Below, piece by piece: positions 7,718 through 16,603 of a DNA stretch of 22,775 bases; position 1 is the stretch's first letter, and each line of letters begins with the position of its first letter. The translations under genes and the position numbers were made by a program. The notes below the pieces were generated by a model. The model did not search any database and was not told where the DNA came from. It saw only the letters and a program-made list of their open reading frames with translations. This DNA is from Lachnospiraceae bacterium UBA5902 (lineage in GTDB: Bacteria > Bacillota > Clostridia > Lachnospirales > Lachnospiraceae): assembly GCA_002431865.1 (NCBI GenBank), contig DJEI01000004.1, forward strand, positions 8,899 through 31,673, written 5' to 3'.

Positions 7718-9121
7718 ATGAAAAGACAAGCATGGAAACGAATGCAGGCGTGGCTTCTTGTAGTTGCAATGCTGCTTTCGGTTGTAACAGGAATTGGCAC
7801 TACAAAAACTGCGAAGGCAGCAACTAAGACCAAGATGGGTGTTACTTACACTGTGCATGTACAGACCTATGGTGACCGGCAGGGATGGGTTCACGACGGC
7901 ACGATGGCAGGAACGAAAGGACAGGCAAAACGTTTAGAGGAGATTCGCATCAAACTGACCGGTGATGAATATTCTGGAAGTATCCAGTATAAGACGCATA
8001 TTCAGAGCTATGGCTGGCAGGAATGGTCATACAATGGAGAGAAAAGCGGCAGCCGCGGGCAGGCGAAACGTCTGGAAGGCATTGAAATTCAGCTTACTGG
8101 TGAAGTGGCGGAGCATTATGATGTAGTATATCGTGTGCATTGTCAGACCTATGGCTGGATGGACTGGGTGAAGAACGGCGTCATGGCTGGAACGAGTGGA
8201 CAGGCAAAACGATTAGAGGGCATCGAGATTAAACTGGTTCCGAAGAGTCAGATTGTGGATATGGGTGTGCAGTACCGCGTGCATTGTCAGACGCATGGCT
8301 GGATGAACTGGCTTACGGATGGAAAGACAAGTGGCACGACCGGAGAAGGAAAACGCCTGGAAGCAATCGAAGTAAAACTTACTGGAAATCGGTATTATGG
8401 CGGTATCTCATATCGGACACATGTGCAGACGTATGGCTGGGAGACAAAGATGGTCAGCAATGGTGCCATGTCTGGAACGAGTGGGCAGGCGAAACGTTTA
8501 GAGGCAATCGAACTGGAATTATATGGAGAGGTTGCATATTATTATGATGTATACTATCGGGTTCATGCACAGAGCTATGGCTGGCTTGGCTGGGCGAAGA
8601 ATGGTGAGACTGCCGGAACAAGCGGCATGGCAAAGCGTTTAGAAGCAATCCAGATTAAGCTTGTGCCAAAGAACTGTGATACCAGTCGGTTTGAGGATGG
8701 AAAGAAAGCCTATATCAAAGGAACGCCAACTGCTAACTACTCAACACAGGCGCAGGAAGTTCTGGCACAGTGTAATGCACAGCGGAAGGCAAATGGTATT
8801 GCGGCACTTTCCTTAGATCCAGAACTTACAAAAGCAGCCAATATCCGGGCGCAGGAGATTGCAACCTTATTTTCTCATACACGTCCAGATGGAAGAAAAT
8901 GTTTTACCGTGTTAGATCAGATTGGGTATTCCTATTGGTCGGCCGGAGAGAATATTGCGGCGGGATACGGAAATTCTTCTGCTGTAATGAATGGTTGGAT
9001 GAATTCGCCGGGACATCGGAGCAACATCCTCAATGCAGGATTTAAGAGACTGGGTGTTGGTTATGTGTATATTCCGAATTCAGAATATGGATATTACTGG
9101 GTACAGCTTTTCTCGAATTAA
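7718..9121 (+). CDS. Secreted ChW-repeat protein with C-terminal CAP (SCP/YkwD) domain
   Basis: Residues 1-34 form a signal peptide (KRQAWKR, then a hydrophobic run AWLLVVAMLLSVV, and an AKA cleavage site). Six clostridial hydrophobic-W (ChW) repeats of about 46 residues follow at roughly 43-81, 89-127, 137-174, 184-221, 231-269 and 279-316. Each has the pattern V/THxQ(T/S)YGW..W...NG...GT.GQAKRLE.I.I.L. Linker sequences show that repeats 4-6 copy repeats 1-3 as one 141-residue block. The C-terminal 130 residues are a CAP domain: SHTRPDGRKCF, AGENIAAGYG and WMNSPGHRSNIL. ChW repeats are known as surface or substrate-binding modules in clostridia; the role of bacterial CAP domains is uncertain. 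The start is ATG 7718, after AAAGGGGG. It is probably cotranscribed with rfbB. Confidence 0.9.
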   Translation: MKRQAWKRMQAWLLVVAMLLSVVTGIGTTKTAKAATKTKMGVTYTVHVQTYGDRQGWVHDGTMAGTKGQAKRLEEIRIKLTGDEYSGSIQYKTHIQSYGWQEWSYNGEKSGSRGQAKRLEGIEIQLTGEVAEHYDVVYRVHCQTYGWMDWVKNGVMAGTSGQAKRLEGIEIKLVPKSQIVDMGVQYRVHCQTHGWMNWLTDGKTSGTTGEGKRLEAIEVKLTGNRYYGGISYRTHVQTYGWETKMVSNGAMSGTSGQAKRLEAIELELYGEVAYYYDVYYRVHAQSYGWLGWAKNGETAGTSGMAKRLEAIQIKLVPKNCDTSRFEDGKKAYIKGTPTANYSTQAQEVLAQCNAQRKANGIAALSLDPELTKAANIRAQEIATLFSHTRPDGRKCFTVLDQIGYSYWSAGENIAAGYGNSSAVMNGWMNSPGHRSNILNAGFKRLGVGYVYIPNSEYGYYWVQLFSN

Positions 9122-9141
9122 AATCTGGAATCAGAATCAAA

Positions 9142-9180
9142 AAGAGAGTCCAAATCGTTAAGATAAGGACTCTCTTATTT
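9142..9180. terminator. Intrinsic terminator between convergent genes
   Basis: AAGAGAGTCC (9142-9151) pairs perfectly with GGACTCTCTT (9167-9176), with an A-run before and a T-run after. It lies between the stop codons of the ChW/CAP gene (+) and the pyrophosphorylase gene (-), so it probably serves both. Confidence 0.8.
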
Positions 9181-9188
9181 TAGTTGTA

Positions 9189-10412
9189 TTAAAGTGTATA
9201 ACCGTTTTTCTCCAGCAATGCGCGCGCAGTATCGACGGAATCGACGCCGGTGCTGTTCTTGACTGGCGCAAATTCATGTTCACGGTCGACCTCAAAGATC
9301 AGACAGTCGTCCATCTCGTGGATCAGATCGAGTGCCAGTGTCTCAAATTTAAATGCATTTGGCTCTGCCGGGGTAACCGGATTACCAGATTCGTCCACGT
9401 AAGGAACCTTCTTCTTTACTATATGCAGTGGCATGGACTTATCCAAAGTTTCTTTCAATCGCTGGATTGGGAACAGATAATTCAGGATAGCTCCAAATCC
9501 ATAGGCAAGACTGCCGTCTGGCAGACGCTTGTTCAACATATCATCGGTCATTTCGTAATACTCGATAATATGTGGCTTGCCATCTTCCTTGCACATGACG
9601 CCGACTTTTTCTTCCGGGCATGCTTTGCGGACGACCTTTGCTCCGCTCATCTTTCCACTGTCAATCGTTGCGCCTAAGAATACCGGATCAGCAATCCGCT
9701 GCAGTACGTTGTCTACGGAAAATACATTGATCCATTCCAGATTGGAATCGAAAATTCCATCCAGAAGACCGGCTTTGTGCATAGAAGAAAACCAGCCGCC
9801 GTTTCCATTTGGGGACAGGGCAAGCTCATATTTGGATTTCAATAGAATTTTACCATTAAAATCCGTCGCCGGGTTCAATTCCTGCACAAAGAAATGCACA
9901 TAAGCGGGGTTATAACCAAAATAATCATGTGCCTCAAAGAAGGTCACAGTATCTTGATAGTTGATGTTGCTCGTCATGATATAAAGCGGAATCCATGCAT
10001 CTGCAGCACGCACGACATCTAAGGTGTGATCAATCAAAAGCTGAAAGATGTAAAGTTCCTTTGTAATACCAACATTGAAACATCCCTTTGGTTTGTCGAA
10101 ACCAAGGCGGGTACCCTGTCCTCCGGCGAGAAGCAAAAGGCAAAGCTTTCCTTCCGTGATTGCCTGCAAGCCGATAGAACGATAACGTTCCGAGGCTGCC
10201 CGGATTTTTTCCAGATGCAACGCATCAATCTCTTCAATCATGGTATCTTCTTTTTTTCTGCCAGTGTGAAATGCCTGTTCAAATCCCCAGTCAACCGCAT
10301 CAATCTGTGAAAATAAGATTTGTTTTTCATCATCATTTAACTGGTCGAGAAAGCGTAGCAGATGTACCTGCTGCTTCCCCTCCAACATGCTCTTTCGTTC
10401 CTCAAAATTCAT
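9189..10412 (-). CDS. UDP-sugar pyrophosphorylase, UAP/UGP (UDPGP) family
   Basis: The 407-residue protein belongs to the UDPGP nucleotidyltransferase family, which makes a UDP-sugar from UTP and a sugar 1-phosphate. The uridylyl-binding loop LLLAGGQGTRLGFDKPKG (93-110) matches UDP-N-acetylhexosamine pyrophosphorylases and plant- or animal-type UDP-glucose pyrophosphorylases, not bacterial GalU or GlmU. Other supporting blocks are YIMTS, SPNGNGGWFSS, a uridine-site INVFSVDNVL, VGVMC, VIEYYEM-like IIEYYEMTD, and EFAPVKN near the end. The sugar could be GlcNAc-1-P, GalNAc-1-P or Glc-1-P; this cannot be decided by eye. The ATG has GAAGGAA about 13 nt upstream. It is a single minus-strand gene between two envelope genes, and galE further on would use its product. 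Confidence 0.88.
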   Translation of the reverse strand: MNFEERKSMLEGKQQVHLLRFLDQLNDDEKQILFSQIDAVDWGFEQAFHTGRKKEDTMIEEIDALHLEKIRAASERYRSIGLQAITEGKLCLLLLAGGQGTRLGFDKPKGCFNVGITKELYIFQLLIDHTLDVVRAADAWIPLYIMTSNINYQDTVTFFEAHDYFGYNPAYVHFFVQELNPATDFNGKILLKSKYELALSPNGNGGWFSSMHKAGLLDGIFDSNLEWINVFSVDNVLQRIADPVFLGATIDSGKMSGAKVVRKACPEEKVGVMCKEDGKPHIIEYYEMTDDMLNKRLPDGSLAYGFGAILNYLFPIQRLKETLDKSMPLHIVKKKVPYVDESGNPVTPAEPNAFKFETLALDLIHEMDDCLIFEVDREHEFAPVKNSTGVDSVDTARALLEKNGYTL

Positions 10413-10459
10413 ATATACAATTAGATTCCTTCCATAATATAGTAGTCAAAATTTAATTT

Positions 10460-10488
10460 AGTATAGCATAGGCATACTTTGTTTACAA
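10460..10488 (-). promoter_or_regulatory. Promoter of the UDP-sugar pyrophosphorylase gene
   Basis: On the minus strand TTGTAA (10488-10483) and TATACT (10465-10460) are 17 bp apart, about 50 nt before the ATG. It lies back to back with the LCP-gene promoter. Confidence 0.55.
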
Positions 10489-10540
10489 CAGTCAAAATAT
10501 GAAAGTTTTTTGAAAAATTTGCAAATAAGGAAAAAGAATA

Positions 10541-10569
10541 TTGTAATTTTATGAAGAATCATGTATGAT
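10541..10569 (+). promoter_or_regulatory. Promoter of the LCP gene
   Basis: TTGTAA (10541-10546) and TATGAT (10564-10569) have an exact 17-bp spacer and lie 45 nt before the ATG. Confidence 0.65.
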
Positions 10570-10613
10570 AGGTAAATAATTTGGTTAAAAAACAAAGATG
10601 GAAGGATAAGAAT

Positions 10614-11717
10614 ATGAGCAGGAAAAAGGCAGGCATGAGTGCAAATGCCAAATGGGGAATTGCATTTCTGATTGAAATCGTTGTTATGTTTTTTATGGTT
10701 GTCGGATATGTATTTTTTTATGCAAATCAAAAATTAGACAACATTAATCGACCGGCGGACTGGGATGACAGTAAAGAAAATCTGGATATTAATGAAGATG
10801 CAAATGAGGCACAGGAGGGATATCGGACAATTGCATTGTTTGGTATAGACTCCAGAAGCACAGCATCCATGGCGGAAGGAAACCGAAGTGATTCGATCAT
10901 TATTGCAAGTATCAACAACGATACAAAGGAAGTAAAGCTTGCCTCTGTATATCGTGATTCCCTGCTTCAGGTAGATTATGATGGCGGTATCACAACGAAG
11001 ATTACGCATGCATATGCATATGGTGGCCCGGAGATGGCAGTCCGTGCATTGAACGCAAACATGGATTTAGAAATCACAGATTTTGTGACAGTTAACTTTA
11101 CAGCCCTGGCACAGGCAATTGATGATCTGGGTGGAATTACAATTGATGTCCGCGAAGCGGAGCTTGAAATGTTGAATGCATGTATTACAGAGCAGATTGG
11201 TATTTCAGGAAAATATTCCGATGGTGTATTTTCAGCAGGTACACAGTTACTGAATGGTACACAGGCAACCGGCTGGGCACGTATCCGTAGTACAGATCAG
11301 GGAGATATCACCCGTACAGAGAGACAGAGAACTGTCATTGCGAAGATGATCCAGAAGGCAAAGAGTTCCGATTTGTCAACCATCAATGATATTATTGATG
11401 ACGTATTTCCGAACATATATACAAGCTTGACAAAGAAAGAACTGATGAGTATGGCAAAGGATATGTTTGATTATAACCTCGGGGATACGATTGGATTCCC
11501 AATGGCTTATGCACCGGTAACAACGGAGGCAAAGGGGGCAGTTCTTGTTCCGGCAGATTTGACAACAAACGTATCAGCATTGCATGAGTTCCTGTTTGGA
11601 ACAACTGATTATACACCGACTTCAAAGGTACAGAGTATCAGTTCTGCTTTGCAGAGTGAGACAGGGGTAGGTTCGCAGGAGATTGATTTGAATATCTTCA
11701 ATCCGCCGACCGAATAA
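10614..11717 (+). CDS. LytR-CpsA-Psr (LCP) family cell-wall glycopolymer ligase
   Basis: LCP proteins are membrane-anchored transferases that move undecaprenyl-linked glycopolymers (teichoic acid, capsule) onto peptidoglycan outside the cell. This one has 367 residues: a basic N-terminus, one membrane segment (about 14-36), an acidic linker, then the LCP domain from about 71 to 250. Conserved elements are LFGIDSR (75-81), NRSDSIIIASI (90-100), SVYRDS (111-116), KITHAYAYGG, INAL-like VRALNANMDLEI, GWARIR (220-225) and GDITRTERQR (230-239); their Arg and Asp residues bind the pyrophosphate lipid. The tail after about 330 is low in complexity. I chose ATG 10614 because GGAAGGA lies 7 nt upstream; an in-frame TTG at 10581 has no ribosome site. 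A terminator follows at 11757. Confidence 0.93.
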   Translation: MSRKKAGMSANAKWGIAFLIEIVVMFFMVVGYVFFYANQKLDNINRPADWDDSKENLDINEDANEAQEGYRTIALFGIDSRSTASMAEGNRSDSIIIASINNDTKEVKLASVYRDSLLQVDYDGGITTKITHAYAYGGPEMAVRALNANMDLEITDFVTVNFTALAQAIDDLGGITIDVREAELEMLNACITEQIGISGKYSDGVFSAGTQLLNGTQATGWARIRSTDQGDITRTERQRTVIAKMIQKAKSSDLSTINDIIDDVFPNIYTSLTKKELMSMAKDMFDYNLGDTIGFPMAYAPVTTEAKGAVLVPADLTTNVSALHEFLFGTTDYTPTSKVQSISSALQSETGVGSQEIDLNIFNPPTE

Positions 11718-11756
11718 AGTGGTAATTTTGAAATGTAATATATGTAATATATATAG

Positions 11757-11805
11757 AAGAAACGCATTTTTTACAGAACACTGTGAAGGATGTGTTTCTT
11801 TTTAT
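11757..11805 (+). terminator. Intrinsic terminator after the LCP gene
   Basis: AAGAAACGCAT (11757-11767) pairs with ATGTGTTTCTT (11790-11800) with one wobble, followed by a T-rich tail. It separates the LCP gene from gltB. Confidence 0.7.
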
Positions 11806-11910
11806 ATATAAGTTATCATGCAGAAATGAATGTATTTTGAAATGATGGTGAAAAAACTTCGTGAAAATATGGATGTGCTTGCTATTTTCCACAAAAATAC
11901 AAAAAAATGG

Positions 11911-11939
11911 TTTACATTTCGAATAAAGTGTTGTATCAT
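11911..11939 (+). promoter_or_regulatory. Promoter of gltBD
   Basis: TTTACA (11911-11916) and TATCAT (11934-11939) are exactly 17 bp apart, giving a leader of about 80 nt before the gltB ATG. The 309-bp gap after the LCP gene holds only its terminator, this promoter and the leader. No riboswitch or gene is seen there. Confidence 0.65.
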
Positions 11940-12026
11940 AGGCGCATGAGTTGAGAAAACAAAGTAAAAAATAAGTTTTGCTTGATTTTCGTCAGCGCAA
12001 GATTTTTCGAGAAAGGAAAGACAAGC

Positions 12027-15000
12027 ATGACGCAGATAAGAGATGAAAGAGCAAATATCGCAGAGCAGGGCATGTATGATAGCAGCTTTGAACATGATAA
12101 CTGCGGTATTGGTGCAGTAGTAAACATTAAGGGTATTAAGACACACAAGACAGTCAGCGATGCACTTCGGATTGTGGAGAATCTGGAACATCGTGCCGGC
12201 AAGGATGCTGAAGGAAAAACCGGTGACGGTGTTGGTATATTGCTTCAGATCTCACACAAGTTCTTCAAGAAGGCAGCAAAGGAGCTTGGCGTGGAGCTTG
12301 GAGAGGAACGCGATTATGGTATTGGTATGTTCTTCTTCCCACAGAATGAGCTTCAGCGTAAGCAGGCAATGAAGATGTTCGAGATTATCGTGGAGAAGGA
12401 AGGATTGGAATTCCTCTGCTGGAGAAAGGTTCCGACGAATCCGGGAATCCTAGGACATAAGGCTGTTGCTGTTATGCCATATATTATGCAGGCATTTGTG
12501 AAGCGCCCAAAGAACGTGGAGCGTGGACTTGATTTTGACCGGAAGCTGTTCGTAGTACGCCGGGTATTTGAGCAGTCAAATGAGGATACGTATGTTCCAT
12601 CTCTTTCAAGCCGTACGATCGTATATAAAGGAATGTTTCTGGTAGGCGAGCTTCGCTTGTTCTATCAGGATCTGCAGGATGAGGATTATGAGTCAGCCAT
12701 CGGTCTGGTACATTCCAGATTCTCAACAAACACAACACCGAGCTGGCTGCGTGCACATCCATATCGTTTTCTTGTTCACAATGGAGAAATCAATACAATC
12801 CGTGGTAACGAAGACCGTATGATTGCCCGTGAGGAGACGATGGATTCCGAGTATTTTAAGGGAGAGTTCCACAAGATCACACCGGTACTTGATCCGGATG
12901 GTTCCGATTCTGCAAGACTGGACAATGCGCTGGAGTTCTTCGTCATGAACGGAATGCCGCTTCCACTTGCTGTTATGATCCTGATTCCAGAGCCTTGGGA
13001 TTCCAATAAATATATGCCGAAGGCAAAGCGGGATTTCTATCAGTATTACGCAACGATGATGGAGCCTTGGGATGGTCCGGCATCTATGCTCTTTACCGAT
13101 GGCGATTACATGGGCGCCGTGCTTGACCGTAACGGACTTCGTCCATCCCGTTATTATATTACCGATGATGACTATCTGATTCTTTCCTCAGAGGTTGGTG
13201 TATTAAACATTGCACCAGAGCATGTTGTAATGAAGGATCGTTTGCGCCCGGGTAAGATGCTTCTCGTCGATACGAAGGCAGGAAAACTGATTTCAGATGA
13301 GGAATTAAAGAATCAGTATGCAAATGCACAGCCATATGGTGAATGGCTTGACAGCAACCTGACATATCTGACCGATATTCCAATCCCAAATGAGCGTGTG
13401 CCGGAGCTTTCCAATGAGGAGAGAAGCCGTCTGCAGAAGGCATTTGGTTATACCTACGAGGAGTTTAAGACAGCAATTCTTCCAATGGCACAAAATGGAG
13501 CAGAGGCGATTGCAGCAATGGGTGATGATACACCGCTGGCAGTTCTTTCTCATCAGAAATTACCATTGTTTAATTATTTTCATCAGTTGTTTGCCCAGGT
13601 AACAAACCCGCCAATCGATGCAATCCGTGAGGAGATCGTCACATCGACGACCGTATACCTTGGACGTGATGGTAATATTCTCGAAGAGAAGCCGGAGAAC
13701 TGCCGCGTGCTTCGCATCAACAATCCAATTCTTACGAACACGGATATGTTGAAGATCAAGAATCTGAATACAGAGAACTTAAAGGCAGCCGTTGTGCCAA
13801 TTACTTATTATAAGAATACATCCTTAGAGAAGGCAATCGACCGTATCTTCGTCGAGGCAGATAAGTTCTTCCGCGACGGAGCCAATATCCTGATCCTGTC
13901 TGACCGTGGTGTCGACGAAAACCACGTAGCGATTCCGTCTCTGCTTGCAGTATCTGCGATGCAGCAGCATCTGGTTCGGACGAAGAAGCGTACTTCCGTT
14001 GCATTGGTCATCGAGAGTGCAGAGCCACGAGAGGTACATCATTTTGCGACTTTGCTTGGCTATGGTGCTTGTGCGATCAACCCATATCTGGCAATCGATA
14101 CCATCAAGGACATGGTTGATACACATTTTCTGAACAAGGATTTCTATGCGGCAGTCAATGATTACAACAGTGCAGTCCTGCATGGTATCGTAAAGATCGC
14201 ATCGAAGATGGGTATTTCTACGGTGCAGTCCTATCAAGGATCTCAGATATTCGAGGCAGTTGGTCTGTCCGAGGAATTTGTAAAGAAATATTTCACGAAC
14301 ACAGTAAGCCGTGTTGGTGGTATCGCAATCAAAGATATCCAGCGTCAGGTGGAAGAACTGCATAATTCCGCATTTGATCCGCTGGGATTGTATACGAACC
14401 TGAGTCTGGAGAGTATCGGAAGCCACAAAATGCGCAGTGGAAAAGAAGAGCATCTGTACAATCCGAACACGATTCATCTTCTGCAGCAGGCAACATGGAC
14501 CGATAATTATGATCTGTTCAAACAGTATTCTGCAGCGATAGATGATGAAAAAAAAGCGTTTCATCTGCGTGGACTGATGGAGTTCAATTATCCGGAAAAT
14601 GGTGGAATCCCGATCGATCAGGTAGAGCCGATTGATTCTATTGTAAAGAGATTTAAGACCGGTGCGATGTCCTATGGTTCTATTTCACAGGAAGCACATG
14701 AGTGTATGGCGATCGCCATGAACCGTCTTGGTGGTAAGTCAAACTCCGGTGAGGGTGGCGAGAGCTTGGAGCGTATGCGTGGAAGCAAGGATGGTGTGAA
14801 TCGCTGCTCTGCGATCAAGCAGGTTGCTTCCGGTCGTTTCGGTGTTACATCCGAATATCTGACAAGTGCGAAAGAGATTCAGATCAAGATGGCACAGGGT
14901 GCAAAGCCGGGTGAAGGTGGACATCTGCCGGGCGGAAAGGTATATCCATGGATCGCCAAGACCAGACATTCAACGCCGGGTGTAGGCCTGATCTCACCAC

Positions 15001-16583
15001 CGCCACATCACGATATCTATTCGATTGAGGACTTGGCGCAGTTGATCTATGATTGTAAAAATGCAAATATAGATGCACGTATCTCAGTCAAGCTTGTGTC
15101 CGAAGCAGGTGTCGGCACAATCGCTGCCGGTGTTGCAAAGGCAGGCGCACAGGTTATCCTGATCTCCGGTTATGATGGTGGTACAGGAGCTGCTCCGGCA
15201 AACTCTATCCATCATGCAGGACTTCCTTGGGAGCTTGGTCTGGCTGAGACACACCAGACGCTGATCATGAACGACCTTCGTAATAAGGTTATTCTGGAGA
15301 CCGATGGTAAGCTGATGACCGGTCGTGATATTGCGATTGCAGCAATCCTTGGTGCAGAGGAGTTCGGATTTGCAACAGCACCGCTTGTAACAATGGGGTG
15401 TGTCATGATGCGTGTATGTAACCTCGATACCTGTCCGGTCGGTGTGGCTACACAGAACCCTGAGCTTCGTAAGCGGTTCAAGGGTAAGCCGGAATATGTT
15501 ATGAACTTCATGCGGTTTGCTGCACAGGAGCTTCGTGAATATATGGCGAAGCTTGGCGTGCGTACCGTAGATGAGCTGGTAGGAAGAACAGACCTGATCA
15601 AGGCAGGCAAACTGGCAGAGGAATACAATGTTGATTTGTCCCGTATTATTGACAATCCATTTGCAAATGATGCGCAGAGCAAGATCAGCTATGCAAATAA
15701 GAATCCATACAACTTCGAACTTGAGAAGACAATCGATGAGACGATCCTTATGAAGAAGCTTGGGCCTGCACTCGAGAAGAAGCAGAAGAAGACCATCGAG
15801 ATTGATGTATCGAATATCAACCGTTCACTTGGTACGATCTTTGGTTCCGAGATCACGAAGAAATATGGAACAACCTTGGATGAGGATACATTTGTTGTCA
15901 AATGCCACGGCAGTGGCGGACAGAGCTTTGGTGCATTTATCCCGAAGGGACTCACATTGGAGCTGGTCGGCGACAGCAACGATTATATCGGTAAGGGACT
16001 TTCCGGTGGTAAGATTATTGTCTATCCACAGGATGGTATCCGTTATGATGCATCCGAGAATATCATCGTCGGAAATGTCGCACTCTATGGTGCAACTTCA
16101 GGTAAGGCATTTATCAACGGTGTTGCCGGTGAGCGTTTTGCCGTTCGTAACTCTGGCGCAACGGCAGTTGTCGAAGGCGTCGGAGAGCATGGCTGTGAGT
16201 ACATGACTGGTGGACGTGTGGTTATCCTTGGACCAACTGGTAAGAACTTCGCAGCTGGTATGAGCGGTGGTATCGCATATGTACTCGATATGGACAGCGA
16301 TCTCTACATGAAACTCAACAAGCAGATGGTCGAAGTGGAGTCTGTCGTTGATAAATACGATGTTATGGAATTAAAGGACATGATTGTGGAGCATGTCCAG
16401 TGTACGAATTCCAAGCGTGGTAAGGAAGTGCTCGAACATTTCGAGGAGTACCTGCCGAAATTTAAGAAGATTATCCCACATGATTACAAGAAGATGATGT
16501 CAACGATCGGTCAGATGGAGGTCAAGGGACTTTCCAGCGAGCAGGCGTTGATCGAAGCATTCTATGCGATCAAAAATCACTAA
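12027..16583 (+). CDS. gltB: Glutamate synthase, large subunit
   Basis: GltB takes the amide nitrogen of glutamine and, with 2-oxoglutarate and electrons from GltD, makes two glutamates. The protein has 1518 residues, the usual size. Order of domains: a short propeptide of 25 residues, then the class II amidotransferase nucleophile Cys26 in HDNCGIGA; the glutaminase domain to about 430; the central domain; the FMN/TIM-barrel synthase domain (KPGEGGHLPG, GYDGGTGAAP); the [3Fe-4S] cysteines Cys1125, Cys1131 and Cys1136 with the family spacing C-x5-C-x4-C; and the C-terminal beta-helix GXGXG domain (from about 1295). The ATG at 12027 follows GAAAGGAAAG; an in-frame TTG at 11982 is rejected. Mature GltB should begin at Cys26. 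gltD follows after 20 nt. Confidence 0.97.
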   Translation: MTQIRDERANIAEQGMYDSSFEHDNCGIGAVVNIKGIKTHKTVSDALRIVENLEHRAGKDAEGKTGDGVGILLQISHKFFKKAAKELGVELGEERDYGIGMFFFPQNELQRKQAMKMFEIIVEKEGLEFLCWRKVPTNPGILGHKAVAVMPYIMQAFVKRPKNVERGLDFDRKLFVVRRVFEQSNEDTYVPSLSSRTIVYKGMFLVGELRLFYQDLQDEDYESAIGLVHSRFSTNTTPSWLRAHPYRFLVHNGEINTIRGNEDRMIAREETMDSEYFKGEFHKITPVLDPDGSDSARLDNALEFFVMNGMPLPLAVMILIPEPWDSNKYMPKAKRDFYQYYATMMEPWDGPASMLFTDGDYMGAVLDRNGLRPSRYYITDDDYLILSSEVGVLNIAPEHVVMKDRLRPGKMLLVDTKAGKLISDEELKNQYANAQPYGEWLDSNLTYLTDIPIPNERVPELSNEERSRLQKAFGYTYEEFKTAILPMAQNGAEAIAAMGDDTPLAVLSHQKLPLFNYFHQLFAQVTNPPIDAIREEIVTSTTVYLGRDGNILEEKPENCRVLRINNPILTNTDMLKIKNLNTENLKAAVVPITYYKNTSLEKAIDRIFVEADKFFRDGANILILSDRGVDENHVAIPSLLAVSAMQQHLVRTKKRTSVALVIESAEPREVHHFATLLGYGACAINPYLAIDTIKDMVDTHFLNKDFYAAVNDYNSAVLHGIVKIASKMGISTVQSYQGSQIFEAVGLSEEFVKKYFTNTVSRVGGIAIKDIQRQVEELHNSAFDPLGLYTNLSLESIGSHKMRSGKEEHLYNPNTIHLLQQATWTDNYDLFKQYSAAIDDEKKAFHLRGLMEFNYPENGGIPIDQVEPIDSIVKRFKTGAMSYGSISQEAHECMAIAMNRLGGKSNSGEGGESLERMRGSKDGVNRCSAIKQVASGRFGVTSEYLTSAKEIQIKMAQGAKPGEGGHLPGGKVYPWIAKTRHSTPGVGLISPPPHHDIYSIEDLAQLIYDCKNANIDARISVKLVSEAGVGTIAAGVAKAGAQVILISGYDGGTGAAPANSIHHAGLPWELGLAETHQTLIMNDLRNKVILETDGKLMTGRDIAIAAILGAEEFGFATAPLVTMGCVMMRVCNLDTCPVGVATQNPELRKRFKGKPEYVMNFMRFAAQELREYMAKLGVRTVDELVGRTDLIKAGKLAEEYNVDLSRIIDNPFANDAQSKISYANKNPYNFELEKTIDETILMKKLGPALEKKQKKTIEIDVSNINRSLGTIFGSEITKKYGTTLDEDTFVVKCHGSGGQSFGAFIPKGLTLELVGDSNDYIGKGLSGGKIIVYPQDGIRYDASENIIVGNVALYGATSGKAFINGVAGERFAVRNSGATAVVEGVGEHGCEYMTGGRVVILGPTGKNFAAGMSGGIAYVLDMDSDLYMKLNKQMVEVESVVDKYDVMELKDMIVEHVQCTNSKRGKEVLEHFEEYLPKFKKIIPHDYKKMMSTIGQMEVKGLSSEQALIEAFYAIKNH

Positions 16584-16603
16584 GAGAGAGGAGCGTATGA
16601 CTT

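Noticed and set aside
7844..8680. CRISPR-like or tandem DNA repeat
   Set aside because: The periodicity of about 140 bp follows the coding frame of the ChW repeats and has no short identical repeats with unique spacers.
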